The notes under the pieces were generated by a model. The model ran no database searches, was not told the origin of the DNA, and saw only the letters and a program-made list of their open reading frames with translations. A program made the translations under genes and the position numbers. Positions 15,113 to 26,324 of a stretch of DNA of 64,000 nt are shown here, in pieces (within the stretch, counting starts at the first letter, position 1; every line of letters begins with the position of its first letter). This DNA comes from JAENWD01 sp963796915 (GTDB lineage: Bacteria; Acidobacteriota; Vicinamibacteria; Vicinamibacterales; JAENWD01), in NCBI GenBank assembly GCA_963796915.1, contig CAWCNI010000004.1, positions 2,790,001-2,854,000 of the forward strand. The letters run 5' to 3'.

Positions 15113-15116
<4 letters not shown>
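13515..15116 (+). CDS. FG-GAP/VCBS repeat protein with an N-terminal c-type haem motif (copy 1)
   Basis: A protein of 533 residues with a signal peptide, then CTICH at 62-66 in a short cytochrome-like segment (ACTICHLFPPPDILPRVAWR). Seven calcium-type motifs follow (DVDKDGKLE, DFDGDGIPD, DFNGDGTLD, DLNKDGKMD, DLDGDGDLD twice, DFDHDGDID), consistent with a seven-bladed propeller. There is no ASPIC domain. The single CXXCH next to a propeller suggests an exported redox-linked protein, but a distal haem ligand cannot be named from sequence. It overlaps the downstream tandem copy by GTGA. Function unknown. Confidence 0.85.
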
Positions 15117-16666
<1,550 letters not shown>

Positions 16667-16669
<3 letters not shown>

Positions 16670-16743
16670 AGAATGGAAAATGAAGAATGAAGAATGGTGA
16701 GTGAAGAATGGTGAGTGAAGAATGAGGTATGAAGAATGAAGAA
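16667..16743 (+). repeat. Heptanucleotide array (ATGAAGA)n, left arm of a composite intergenic element
   Basis: Imperfect ATGAAGA/ATGGTGA units begin at the stop codon of the FG-GAP gene. A complementary array at 16811-16861 begins at the stop codon of the convergent gene, so the two arrays form long inverted arms around a REPIN-like pair. Confidence 0.75.
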
Positions 16744-16745
16744 CG

Positions 16746-16801
16746 GTAGGACGCAGCTTTAGATGCGCCGGCGATGGCCGAACTGAAGTTCGGCCCTACA
16801 G
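16746..16801. repeat. REPIN-like inverted pair of palindromic units
   Basis: GTAGG...CCTAC-flanked pair: a degenerate left unit (acgcagctttagatgcgcc) and a perfect right palindrome GGCCGAACTGAAGTTCGGCC (16776-16795) followed by CTACAG. The unit layout matches those at 49366, 55233, 60358 and 63375. Confidence 0.65.
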
Positions 16802-16810
16802 ACTCTTCCC

Positions 16811-16861
16811 TTTTCATTCTCCATTCTTCATTCTTCATTCTTCATTCTTCATTCTTCATTC
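16811..16861 (-). repeat. Heptanucleotide array, right arm of the composite element
   Basis: TTCATTC units (ATGAAGA on the minus strand). The stop codon of the minus-strand CRTAC1-like gene (16856-16858) lies inside the array. Confidence 0.75.
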
Positions 16862-19178
16862 GTGACTGTCGTGCATGTCCATCGCGGGCATGTCGTGTTT
16901 GAGCGTGAAGGCCTTCGGATGCCGCAGGGTGAACGCCTTGTCGAACTCGTGGATCTCGAGGAACGAGTCCACCGGGACGTCACGGAATACCTGCTTCGGT
17001 CTTGCTCGTCGGCCACTCGATCTCGAGCGACTCGATCGTCGCCTTCCCCAGCCCGATGTGCTGCGTGAAGCTGTTGGCGCCGAATGAACCGCCGCTCGTG
17101 ACTTCCCGATAGCGCAGCGGCGAGCCCTCGACGGCGCCGGCCAGGTGGACGCGGATCTTCGCGCCGATGGCCGGACGGTTCGTCCTGACGCCGACCAGCT
17201 TGACAGAAATCCAGTGATTGCCGGCGCCGGCACCGGGATTCTCGTAGAGCGCTTCCCCGTAGTTGTCGCCCGGCACCGCGCCGCCGTTGTTGAGGATCAC
17301 GTCCTCGTCGCCGTCGTTGTCGATGTCGACGAAGGCGATGCCATGGCCCTTCTGCAGGTGCCCGGTCCCGGTCGCTTCGGTGACGTCCACGAATCGCGTG
17401 CCGCCCACGTTCTTCAGCATCACGTTCGGCATCAGCGCCCCGAAGGACGGCGTGCCAGTCCCGAGGTACATGTCGAGATAGCCGTCGTTGTCGAGGTCGC
17501 CGAAGTTGGCGCCCATCGCCGGGACGACGCGGTCCAGTCCGACCTGCGCGGTGACGTCGGTGAACGTGCCGTTGCCGTTGTTGTGGTACAGCTTCATCGT
17601 CTCGGCGAGCGGCGGCTGGTGCAGGTAGTACTTCACGAACTCCGACAACGAGTTCGGATACGACGCGACGAAGATGTCGAGCCAGCCGTCGTTGTCGTAG
17701 TCGAAGAACCAGGTCGGGAAGCTGATGATCGGCTTCTCGACGCCCAGCTTCTTGCCCACTTCCGTGAACGTGCCGTTGCCGTTGTTGTGGTACAGCATGT
17801 TCTCGCCGAACACGTTCGACAGGTACAGATCCGGGTAGCCGTCGTTGTCGTAGTCGCCGAACACGGCGCCCTTGGTCACGCCGTTGACGACGATGCCAGA
17901 CTTCGCCGTGACGTCCTCGAAGGTGCCGTCGCCGCGATTGTGAAACAGCTGCCCGGGCTGCAGCTCGTGCCCTACGAAGACATCCAGCCAGCCGTCGTTG
18001 TCGTAGTCGGCCCACGTCGCCGAGTGCGTGGCCGTGGTGCCGTTGCTCAGGCCCACGGCCTTGGTCACATCGGTGAACGTGCCGTCGCCGTTGTTGCGCA
18101 TCAGCGAGTTCCTGATCGGGAACTCCCAACCGCCGCGCAGGAAGAACACGTCGAGCTTGCCGTCGTTGTTGTAGTCGGTCTGGATGGCGTTGATGGCGCC
18201 GAGCTGGTCGGTGAAACCAGCAGTCCCGGTGCGATCCTCGAACGTGCCGTCGCCACGATTCCGGTAGTAGCGGGCTTCGGTGCAGTGATCGACGCTGGTC
18301 AGGATGACGTCCATCAGGCCGTCGCCACTGAAGTCGTCCACGATGGTGCCGCCGGCGACGTCTCGCGTGCCGAGCCCCGTCGACGCGGCGACGTCGTTGA
18401 ACCGCGGCAGGCGGATCTCGGAGCGGAAGATCTCCGGCTTCAACAACTGTTCCGGCGGCACGTCCTGCGGATATTTGCCGACCAGCATGTACGACAGGTT
18501 GAACAGCCAGCGCACCTCGAGGTCGTCCGGAGATGATTTCAGGTACTCCTGGAACATCTCCCGGGCAGCCAGCGCGCCTTCCTGCTTCGAGTGGATCGCG
18601 CCGGTCATGATCGGGAACAGGCACCGATCGGGGTTCGGCATCAGGAGGCAGTTCTCGACCTCTCCGCTCCGCAGGTACATGGCGCCGAGCATCTCTGTCA
18701 GCGCGAGATATTTCTTCTTGAGGTCTGGATAATCGTCGGTGGCGTAGGCCTTCAGGGCCTCGCGACCTGCCTTGAGCTGGGCGATCGATTTCGGCAGGTC
18801 GCCCTGGTAGGTGGCGATGCCGGCCAGCCGCTGGGCGTAGAGTGCGCGGTTCTCGCTGGTGGTCGGGTCGTCGTCGATGCCGAGCGTGGAGGTCAGCTGC
18901 TCGTTCCACGTGCGCGCGCGACGGACGCCTTCGTCGCGCGCCCGGCAGACTGCCGCGAGATCCTCGGCGTCGACGTTCTTGGGGACGTTGCCGTCCACGT
19001 CGACGAGGCCCGAGATGTCGGTCAGCGTCCGGTACCCGCCGGCAGCTTCGCGGGCCCGCCCCCACACGACGGCGCGCAGCTCCTTGGCGGGCTGCGCCCA
19101 CGTCAGCACCCAGGTGCCGACGAATGCCGCCGTCAGGCCGAGAAGGGTGACGGCCCGTGACCGCACGGCGCGCCTCAT
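16856..19178 (-). CDS. CRTAC1-like seven-motif FG-GAP/VCBS protein with ASPIC/UnbV C-terminus, one frameshift
   Basis: About 773 residues after removing one extra base at 16997 (ACC-G-AAG on the minus strand). A signal anchor (VTLLGLTAAFVGTWVLTWAQ) leads into a helical region, then seven calcium motifs (DFSGDGLMD, DYNNDGKLD, DYDNDGWLD twice, DYDNDGYPD, DLDNDGYLD, DIDNDGDED) and an ASPIC/UnbV-like module (LVGVRTNRPAIGAKIRVHL, SGGSFGANSFTQHIGLG). The tail is unusually rich in Met/His/Asp (DMPAMDMHDSHE), a possible metal-binding end. The start overlaps the upstream VWFA stop (ATGA). Paralogue of 9949-12178; extracellular; ligand unknown. Confidence 0.85.
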
Positions 19179-21386
19179 CCCGAGACAGTGAAGAACGCGG
19201 AGCGCGATCGCTCCGTCTCGCCGTCAGACACCGTGATCTTCAGTTCGTAGGTGCCGGGCGAGACGCCGTCGAGCGGCAGACGACCGACGTGCTGAATCCG
19301 GCGATCCTGGACCGCCCCGACCTCGAGCGGGGCGTTCGCCACGCGCTGCCCGTTGTGCAGGAGTTCGAGCGTCGCCTGGCGGACCGGGTGGCCCAGCGCC
19401 GGGTACAGCGACACATAGAACGCCAGCTCCTTGTCGGCCGTACGACTCACCGGATCGCCGAGGTTGGGGTAGAGGAGGATGTCGCCGTAGTAGAGCGGCG
19501 TGTCGCCCTTCGCCTCAACCCCCTGCACTTTCTCCGTCTTCCCGACGATGACCAGGCTGCTCATTTCGAGCGCATCGGCCTTCGGGGCCGGGACGGTGAG
19601 CGTCGACACGCGGGCGCTGCCGCGCTGCCCGATCACGTCGTAGACCACCGACTCGACCTGGTAGAAGCCCGGCACCAGCACCGGCTGGCGATAGAAGAGG
19701 ATTTCGCCCTTCTTCGCCGCCTCCACGTCCTTGGCATCCCCGGAAAGCACGTATTGCTGGCTCAACTTCTGGACGACATTGCCGGCCTGATCCTTCACAC
19801 GAACCACCACGGCCACCTGTCCGCTATAGGTGGCGCGCGCCTGGTCGGTGAAGAACTGCAGGGCCGACGTGTTGACCTTGACGATGATCGGAACAATCGC
19901 GCCGGTCTGCTGATCCGGGAATACGAGCCCGCCAGCCCGAATGGGGAACGCGTTGGGCAGGGCCGAGTGGCCGTCGAGCATGGCGAGAGCCGGCGCCTCG
20001 TAGCTCAGGGCCGGAGGCATCCCGGCGCCACGAATGGCGCGATAGCCGTTGCGCGCGAAGATCGCAACCCCGGGCTTGCCGACTTTGACCTGAATCGTCC
20101 GGAACTTCCCGTCGAGCGCTGTGTTCCGCGGCGAGTAGCTGAGGAGGTAGTGGAACCGGCTGTCCTCCTCGATGCGCCGGAACGCCGAGCCGATGTCGTT
20201 GGTGCCGCGCACCAGGAAGCCGCCCGTGTCCTGCGCCAGACGCGAGAGTCCACTTTCCGGATCGAGGGCCAGAAGATCCTCGGTCCGCTCCATCGCGCGG
20301 GTGTACGGCCCGGCATCGGCTTCGTCACGGCCCGTCGACACCTGGCGCAGCCGGTCGTCCGCCGTCTGCTGCAGATCCTGGCGCGTGTCCTTCATCGGTG
20401 CTGGTCACGCGCAAGCCGTTGGCGTCAACGGTGTAGATGCTGATGTTGGAACGGTTCGCGGTCTCGATGATCCACTGCATCTGGGTGCGCATCGCGGGCG
20501 ACACCGGCAGGCCCTCGGAGAACAGGACGAGCGTCTTGCGGCCCGGCGCGTCCGACATCGTCTGCAGCACAGTCAGCAGGGCGCTGGTCGTGCCGTAGCC
20601 GCGATGGTCGCGATCCAGGCTCTCGAAGGCGTCGAGCATGTGCTTCTGGCTCTCGAGCATCTTCCGCTCCATGTCGATCTGCCCGATCGAGGTCGCCGCC
20701 GCGCCCTGGTTGGCGCCTCCGCCGGCGGTGCCGAGCGTGTTCAACCGGTCGGACTGAGCATTGACGATGGCGAGCTGGTCGGTGACCTGTCCCCGCTGCT
20801 CCTGCTTGACCTCGCGGGCCGCCGTGCCGGTCGCTGTCACCTCGCGGATGCCCTTGCGGATGAGCGCAAGGTCGCTGGTGTAGGTCTGTGTCGCTTTCAG
20901 GTAGGGATCGTTGGTGAACACCGCGACCTTGGAATCGGATTCCCCGACCATCGGCACAAACGCCATCGCCGCGCGCTGGGTCGCTGTCAAAGCCTCTGGC
21001 GTCAGCGAGTCGAACAGGAGCGCCGTCACAGCCTGCTCGCTGCGCTCGTCGGGCGTTGTCGGCGTGACCGGATCGGTCGGCGTGAGAAGCGTGGTCCCGC
21101 CCGGCTGGCGGAACTTCACGCCGATGCCGATGCCACCGCCGTGGTTGACGACCGAGAAGGACGCCACGTCCTGCTGGACGCCGTCCTCGAGGACCTCGAA
21201 GTCCTTGCGGTCCAGGTCGGTGACCAGCGCCCCCTTCTTGTTTCGCACGACGACGTCCACGAGGACAGCCGTCGCGCGCGAGGTGTAGACGCTGTTTGTC
21301 TGCTGCGGCGCTGGTGACTGGTCCCGGGCCGCGCCTCCGATCTGAAGCATCGAGACGAACGCGACGACGATGGAGAGGCGCCTCAT
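19175..21386 (-). CDS. VWFA-related Acidobacterial domain protein (long class), one frameshift
   Basis: About 736 residues after removing one extra base at 20396. Signal peptide, then VLVDVVVRNKKGALVTDLDRKDFEVLEDG, a VWA domain with FDSLT in place of a canonical DxSxS MIDAS, YTVDANGL, a family block (LAQDTGGFLVRGTNDIG, HYLLSYSPRN, ARNGYRAI) and a ~350-residue beta-rich C-terminal extension. A neighbouring intact paralogue (21461-23677, 738 residues) supports the repaired length. The N-terminal half and C-terminal half are each clean reading frames. Exported; function unknown. Confidence 0.85.
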
Positions 21387-21438
21387 GGAGCCCTGCCCGT
21401 TCTGACGGGGTCACCCGTCAAGTAAGGAAGCACCCGAT

Positions 21439-21455
21439 GGCGGGCCTGGCCCGCC
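21439..21455 (-). terminator. GC hairpin between the two VWFA genes
   Basis: GGCGGGC-ctg-GCCCGCC, a perfect 7-bp stem just after the stop of the minus-strand gene 21461-23677. There is no T-run, so it may be an attenuating or mRNA-end-stabilising structure instead of a full terminator. Confidence 0.4.
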
Positions 21456-21460
21456 GTGAG

Positions 21461-23677
21461 CTAGGACGCGATCTTGAACTCCGCCGATCGAGATACTGTC
21501 TTGCTGCCCTGCGTGACGAGCACGCGCAGCTGGTACTCGCCGGGCTCCAGCGTGCTGATCGGAATCCGCGACAGCTGCTGCACCCGCCCGCTCTGGTCCG
21601 CGGTCGACAACTGCATCGGCACCCGGGCCAGCACTGTCGCGTTCTGCAGCAGCTCGATGGCGCCGGTCGCCGGTCCGTCGGTGGCCGACGGGTACGCCGT
21701 GAAGAAGAAGGCCAGCTCCTTGTCGGCGTCCTTCTTGAACGGCACTCCCAGGTTCGGATAGAGCAGCGTGTCGTGCACGATCAGCGGATTGCCGGTCTCG
21801 GTCCCGTCGGCCTTCTCGCCGCGGCTGACCAGCACCAGGCTGCTCATACGGAGCTGCGCCGGATCCTGGTTGGGCTGCTCGACTGTCGTGAATCGCACGC
21901 TCGCCTTCTTCGACAGCGCGTCGTAGACGACGGTCTCCATGGTATAGAAACCGGCCGGCAGATCGGACTGGCGGTAGAACACGACCTGGCCGTTTTTTGC
22001 CTGTTCGAGCTTCTCGATGGGGCCAGCCACCTGGTAACGCTGGCTCATCTTGTCGATCACCTGCCGGTTGGCGTCGCTGAAGCGGACCAGCACGGTGAAG
22101 TCGGACGTGTACGTCTTCTTGTCGTCCGCAGGCACGAACATGATCGGCGTCGTCGCCAGCTCGACGACGATCGACAGCATCTGCGGGTGGTCCTTCTCCG
22201 GAAAACGGAGGACCGACGCGCGGACCGGGAAGGCGTTCGGGACCGGCGTCCGATCCAGTGCGGCCATCGCCGGTGCTTCGTAGGTGCGCAGGGGCGCGGC
22301 ACCCGGCGCCTCGCGGACCGCGTAGTAGCCCTTGCGCGAGTGGACGCTGACGCCGCCGCGCTTCACCTTCACCGCGATGTCGCGGAACTTGCCGTCGAAG
22401 TTCCCGTTCTTCGGCACGTAGGTGAGCAGGTAGTAGTTCCGCATGTCGGACTCGATCCGCGAGAAGCCGCCCCGCAGATCGTTCGTGTTCTGGATCAGGA
22501 AGCCGCCGGTCTTGTCGGCGAGCTCGCCGAGGCCGGAGCTCGGGTCCATTCGCAGCAGGTCCTCGTTGCGCTCGAGGCCCGCCATCATCGCGCCGCCCGC
22601 CTGGCTGGTGCCCGTCCGCCGCGTGTTCAGCTTGCCTTCGTTGTTGATCTCGTCGCGCACCTGCGAGACCGAGCTCTCGGTGCGCAGCCCCATCGCGTCC
22701 ATCGGGTAGATGCTGACGTTGGCGCGATTGGCGGCGTCGATCACCGATCGGAACTGCTCGAAGACGTTCGGCGGAATCGCCATGCCTTCCGAGAAGAACA
22801 CGATGCTCTTGCGTCCCGGGATCGACTTCATGCCGTTGACGACAGCCAGCAGCGCGTCGGCGCTGGCGAACCCCGCCTGATCGCGCTCGAGCGAATCGAA
22901 GGTCTGCGTCATGGACGCCGACATCTGCTGAAACTGCGCCTGCGCGGCGTCGGCGCCGATCGCCGCGGCCGCTGCGCCGCCGGACGCGCCGCCGGCCGCC
23001 GCGGCCTGATTCGCCCGATCCTGCAGGTCCATCGCCGACATGTTCTGCGCGTCGGCTTTCTTCAGGTCCTCGGTGGTCGACCCGAACTGCGACGTGCTGC
23101 GGTTCGCAAAGCTGTCGATGGCCTTCTTGATCAGCGCCGCGTTGCGGGTGAAGTTCTGCAGCGGGATCAGCTTGAGGTCGATCCCGTAGACCGCCAGGTA
23201 GTTATTCGACGTTTCCTGGTCGCCGAGATACTTCATCGCCGCCCGGAACGCCAGCGTCCGCGAGTCGGCGGTCAGGCGGTCGAAGACCATCGCGATCATC
23301 TGCGGCGCCTTGGCGACGACATCCTCGGTCGCCTTGGCGGACATGGGAGCCGCCGCCGTCGCCGGGGCGGCAGCTGGTGCCGCCGGGGCCACGGGAGCAG
23401 CGGCATTCGCAGGCGCCGGGGTGTCCGGCAGGAAGATCGGCGTCATCGACCCGACGTCCTGCTTCTCGCCGTCCTCGTAGATCTCGAAGTCGGCCTCGGT
23501 GAGGTCCTTGACCGGATCGCCTTTGCGATCGCGCACGACGACGTCGACGAGAATCGCGCTGACTGTCGTCGGCGAGCCGCCGGTCGCGCGGGCAGCAGGC
23601 TGCTGGGGGCCGGCAGCCGTCAGCGGGCCGGCCGCAAAAAGAAGGGCTGCAAGAATGATCGCTGTCTGTCGTCTCAT
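21461..23677 (-). CDS. VWFA-related Acidobacterial domain protein (long class, intact)
   Basis: A protein of 738 residues with a signal peptide (IILAALLFAAGPLTAAG), then VSAILVDVVVRDRKGDPVKDL, an Ala/Pro-rich insert and a VWA domain in which the MIDAS position reads FDRLTADS, lacking the usual DxSxS. An Ala/Gly-rich insert (about residues 170-200) follows. Family landmarks include KSIVFFSEGMAIP, YPMDAMGLR, LADKTGGFLIQNTNDL and YYLLTYVPKNG. The C-terminal extension is beta-rich (about 300 residues). Third gene of the minus-strand cluster, 17 nt after the TPR gene. Function unknown. Confidence 0.88.
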   Translation of the reverse strand: MRRQTAIILAALLFAAGPLTAAGPQQPAARATGGSPTTVSAILVDVVVRDRKGDPVKDLTEADFEIYEDGEKQDVGSMTPIFLPDTPAPANAAAPVAPAAPAAAPATAAAPMSAKATEDVVAKAPQMIAMVFDRLTADSRTLAFRAAMKYLGDQETSNNYLAVYGIDLKLIPLQNFTRNAALIKKAIDSFANRSTSQFGSTTEDLKKADAQNMSAMDLQDRANQAAAAGGASGGAAAAAIGADAAQAQFQQMSASMTQTFDSLERDQAGFASADALLAVVNGMKSIPGRKSIVFFSEGMAIPPNVFEQFRSVIDAANRANVSIYPMDAMGLRTESSVSQVRDEINNEGKLNTRRTGTSQAGGAMMAGLERNEDLLRMDPSSGLGELADKTGGFLIQNTNDLRGGFSRIESDMRNYYLLTYVPKNGNFDGKFRDIAVKVKRGGVSVHSRKGYYAVREAPGAAPLRTYEAPAMAALDRTPVPNAFPVRASVLRFPEKDHPQMLSIVVELATTPIMFVPADDKKTYTSDFTVLVRFSDANRQVIDKMSQRYQVAGPIEKLEQAKNGQVVFYRQSDLPAGFYTMETVVYDALSKKASVRFTTVEQPNQDPAQLRMSSLVLVSRGEKADGTETGNPLIVHDTLLYPNLGVPFKKDADKELAFFFTAYPSATDGPATGAIELLQNATVLARVPMQLSTADQSGRVQQLSRIPISTLEPGEYQLRVLVTQGSKTVSRSAEFKIAS

Positions 23678-23694
23678 CGTTTGGGCTCGTCCGA

Positions 23695-24960
23695 CTAGTC
23701 CTGTGACTGGGGAACCGGCGGAGGCGATGTGCCCGGATCATCGATTCCGCCAATCGACTGCTGGCCGGCCCGCGCGGCACGAACCGCGCGATCCAGCCTC
23801 GTGAACTCGGCGCGTTCTTTCTCCGCCTCTGAATTCCGTCCCGCCTTCTGATACGCCTTGGCCAGCTGGAAGTGCATCACGGGACTCGTCGGCGCCATCT
23901 GCACGCCGGCTTCGAGTTGCCGGATCGCCCCGTCAGTGTCGCCAGTTTCGAGCAGCACCTGGCCGAGCGCCTTGCGCGCGGCGAAACTCATCGGGTCGGC
24001 CGCGACGGCCTTGTCCGCCCACGTCTTCGCGGTGACGTAGTCCGAGCGCTTGATGTACTCGAACGCCAGCGCCAGCATCGCGACGGAGTGGTTGGGCGTC
24101 ACCATCAGCTCTTTTTGCAGCTCCTGGACTCCCCTGTCGGACTCTTCGCCGAGCAGGAAGCTGCCGAACGCGTAGTGCGCGTTGGGCAGGTCCGGGTAGC
24201 GCGACACCAGCTGCTCGAAGGCGCCGGTCGCCGCCGGCAGCATGCGCGAGGCGCTGAAGTACTGCGCCCGGCCCGCCAGCATCACCGCGTCCCGGCGCTC
24301 GCCGGGCAGGTCGGTCGGCAGCATCGGGAGCCGCAGCGTGGCGATGCCGAATGCCTCGATGACGTTCGGGCTGTCCGTGCCTTCGACCGCGAACTCGTTC
24401 AGCACCTGCTGGGCCATCTCGAACAGACCGAGCCGGGTCAGGAGAATCGCGGCGTGGTAGCGGAAGACCGGCGCCAGTTCGTCGCCGCTCTGGATCCCCA
24501 GCTGCCGCGCGTGCTGCAGATGATCCAGGGCCGCGTCGTACTCCTTCAACTGAAACTCTGACAGGCCCATGATGCCCCACGACCTGCCGTGGTTGGGGCT
24601 CAGCGTGACGACGCGGCGGAGTGCGTCGCGAGCGGGCTGGTACTTCTGGGTCTCGTACGAGATCAGCCCCAGGTGCCACCACCCTTCCGCCCAGTCGGGC
24701 CGGATCTTCAGCGCCTTGTAATACTCGGCGAGCGCGTCGTCCAGACGGTTCTCTGCGAGCGCCTTGTCACCGGCCTTCTGCGCCGCAGTGAACGCCGGCG
24801 ACGGCGCAGGCGTCTTCGCGCCTGGCGTGGCCGGCCCCTTCGGAGCAGGCCTGGCCGCAGGCGTCGCCGGCTTCTGGGACGCGGGCGGAGCAGTCTGCGC
24901 GTGTGCCCGCAGCGGCAGGCTCGCACAGAGCAGCAGGGCCAGAATCGCGGCGCGTGTCAT
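23695..24960 (-). CDS. Exported tetratricopeptide repeat protein
   Basis: A protein of 421 residues: signal peptide (AAILALLLCASLPLRAHAQ), a Pro/Ala-rich linker, then TPRs (ENRLDDALAEYYKALKIRPD, TQKYQPARDALRRVVTLSPN, LKEYDAALDHLQHARQLGI, TGDTDGAIRQLEAGVQMAPT, AKAYQKAGRNSEAEKERAEF). It is a paralogue of 12182-13432 with the same unusual FEMAQQVLNEF and RLPMLPTDLPGERR segments. Its start overlaps the upstream TPR gene (ATGA), so the two TPR proteins are translationally coupled ahead of two VWFA genes. Confidence 0.85.
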   Translation of the reverse strand: MTRAAILALLLCASLPLRAHAQTAPPASQKPATPAARPAPKGPATPGAKTPAPSPAFTAAQKAGDKALAENRLDDALAEYYKALKIRPDWAEGWWHLGLISYETQKYQPARDALRRVVTLSPNHGRSWGIMGLSEFQLKEYDAALDHLQHARQLGIQSGDELAPVFRYHAAILLTRLGLFEMAQQVLNEFAVEGTDSPNVIEAFGIATLRLPMLPTDLPGERRDAVMLAGRAQYFSASRMLPAATGAFEQLVSRYPDLPNAHYAFGSFLLGEESDRGVQELQKELMVTPNHSVAMLALAFEYIKRSDYVTAKTWADKAVAADPMSFAARKALGQVLLETGDTDGAIRQLEAGVQMAPTSPVMHFQLAKAYQKAGRNSEAEKERAEFTRLDRAVRAARAGQQSIGGIDDPGTSPPPVPQSQD

Positions 24961-26162
24961 TGCTGGCTCGTCGTTCCTTTCGGCGTCGTGGCGGCGGGCG
25001 CGTCGGCGGCCTTCGCGCCGGGCTGCCTCGCCTGGTTCTCAGCCGTCAGCCGGACCACCACCGCCCGCTCCTGATCGCCCTGGTCCTTCAGCTTCAGCCG
25101 GTAGTACACGGTGGCGAGCAACACGTGCGCGTCCACGTAGTCCGGTTGCTCTTTCACGATGCCTTCGAGCAGTTCGCGCGCGGGCTCGGCCTGGCCTCCC
25201 GCCAGGTAGGCGGCCGCCAGTGTCTGGCGCACGGCAACTTCACCGGGGCGGATGGCGGCGGCGCGTTTCAAGTAGACGAGGGCGTCGTCGTCGCGCTGCT
25301 CGCGGTGACGGATGCTCCCCATCTGGAGGTTGGCCTCGAAGTCGTTCGGGTTCACGTCGAGCGCGAGGCCGAACTGACGGGTCGCCGTTTCCTGGTCGCC
25401 GCTGCCGAGCAGCGCGCGGCCGTAGAGCGTGTGCACGCTCGGCAGCTTCGGGTTCAGCTCGACCGCCCGCGAGAGCTCGGGCAGCGCGGCCTTGTAGTCC
25501 TGCTTGTTCAGGTACGCCATGCCCATGAGCAGATGCCCTTCGGGCGACTCGCCGGCCTTGAAGATCCGATCGACGAAGACCTGACCTTGCTCGACCTGGC
25601 CGGACCGCACCATCGCCATGCCGAGCACGTAGGCAAAAGCGACGTCGGTCGGGAATTCGTTCTGATGCGGCGAGAGCAATGCGATCACCTCGGCGTCCTT
25701 GCCGAGCTGCAGCAGGCTATCGGCCTCGAGCAGCATCGCCTTGGTGTTGGTCGGCGCCAGCTTCAGCACCTGGTCGAACTCGGTCACTGCCTCGTCGTGC
25801 CGCGCCGCTTTGTAGTAGGCCAGCCCCAGGTTGAAGTGGAAGAGCGGGTTCGCAGGCTCGGCGGCGATGGCGGTCTTGTATTCCTTGATCCCGTCTTCGA
25901 ACCGGCCGAGGGCGATGTAGGCGGCCCCGAGGTTCGACCGCACGTCGGGACGCGCGGGATCGCTCTGCAGGACGATCTGGTAGGTCTGCACGGCGCCGAG
26001 CAGGTCGCCGGCCTGCTGCATCGCCAGGGCTCGCGCCAGCAGCTGGTCCATGTCTCCCTGTCCCGCGGATTGAGCGGACGAGCCTGACGGGAGGAGAAGC
26101 AGCAGGGCGAGCGCGAAACCGGCCAGATGCAGCGTGACGGCAGGACGAACGCGATCACGCAT
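24957..26162 (-). CDS. Exported tetratricopeptide repeat protein, first gene after the TonB receptor terminator
   Basis: A protein of 401 residues from the ATG at 26162. Signal peptide (LHLAGFALALLLLLPSGSSAQ), then many TPRs: QAGDLLGAVQTYQIVLQSDP, LGRFEDGIKEYKTAIAAEP, ARHDEAVTEFDQVLKLAP, QDYKAALPELSRAVELNPK and GDQETATRQFGLALDVNPN. It ends in a Pro/Ala-rich tail. It is paralogous to 34841-36017, which occupies the equivalent position in the next cluster. A TACGAT hexamer lies about 12 nt upstream on the minus strand and may be its -10 box. Confidence 0.85.
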   Translation of the reverse strand: MRDRVRPAVTLHLAGFALALLLLLPSGSSAQSAGQGDMDQLLARALAMQQAGDLLGAVQTYQIVLQSDPARPDVRSNLGAAYIALGRFEDGIKEYKTAIAAEPANPLFHFNLGLAYYKAARHDEAVTEFDQVLKLAPTNTKAMLLEADSLLQLGKDAEVIALLSPHQNEFPTDVAFAYVLGMAMVRSGQVEQGQVFVDRIFKAGESPEGHLLMGMAYLNKQDYKAALPELSRAVELNPKLPSVHTLYGRALLGSGDQETATRQFGLALDVNPNDFEANLQMGSIRHREQRDDDALVYLKRAAAIRPGEVAVRQTLAAAYLAGGQAEPARELLEGIVKEQPDYVDAHVLLATVYYRLKLKDQGDQERAVVVRLTAENQARQPGAKAADAPAATTPKGTTSQQ

Positions 26163-26266
26163 GTTCAGTTGACGATCGTAGCAGTTTTTGGGTCGTGCGG
26201 GGGCGGTGAGGGACCGCGTCCGGCAGCGATGCCGCGGGCCGTGCACTGACGTCTCCAGACTGCCCG

Positions 26267-26298
26267 AAAAAACAGGGGGGAGGCCGAAGCCTCCCCCC
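26267..26298 (-). terminator. Rho-independent terminator of the first TonB-receptor gene
   Basis: On the minus strand a perfect 10-bp stem GGGGGGAGGC / GCCTCCCCCC with a UUCG tetraloop (26275-26298) is followed by TGTTTTTT. It lies 27 nt after the receptor stop and separates it from the TPR-VWFA operon. Confidence 0.92.
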
Positions 26299-26324
26299 TT
26301 TGAGTGACGTAGCCGAGCTGCGCT

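Noticed and set aside
16746..16801. Simple rho-independent terminators instead of REPIN-like elements
   Set aside because: The palindromes lack T-runs, share a conserved core with flanking CTACAG/CATC, and occur as inverted pairs, although they may also act at transcript ends.
17145..18536. A plus-strand open frame rich in VVVVV and DVE
   Set aside because: Mirror of the calcium-motif repeats of the CRTAC1-like gene on the other strand.
21296..23698. A plus-strand open frame of about 800 codons
   Set aside because: Antisense shadow of the VWFA gene 21461-23677; no recognisable features.
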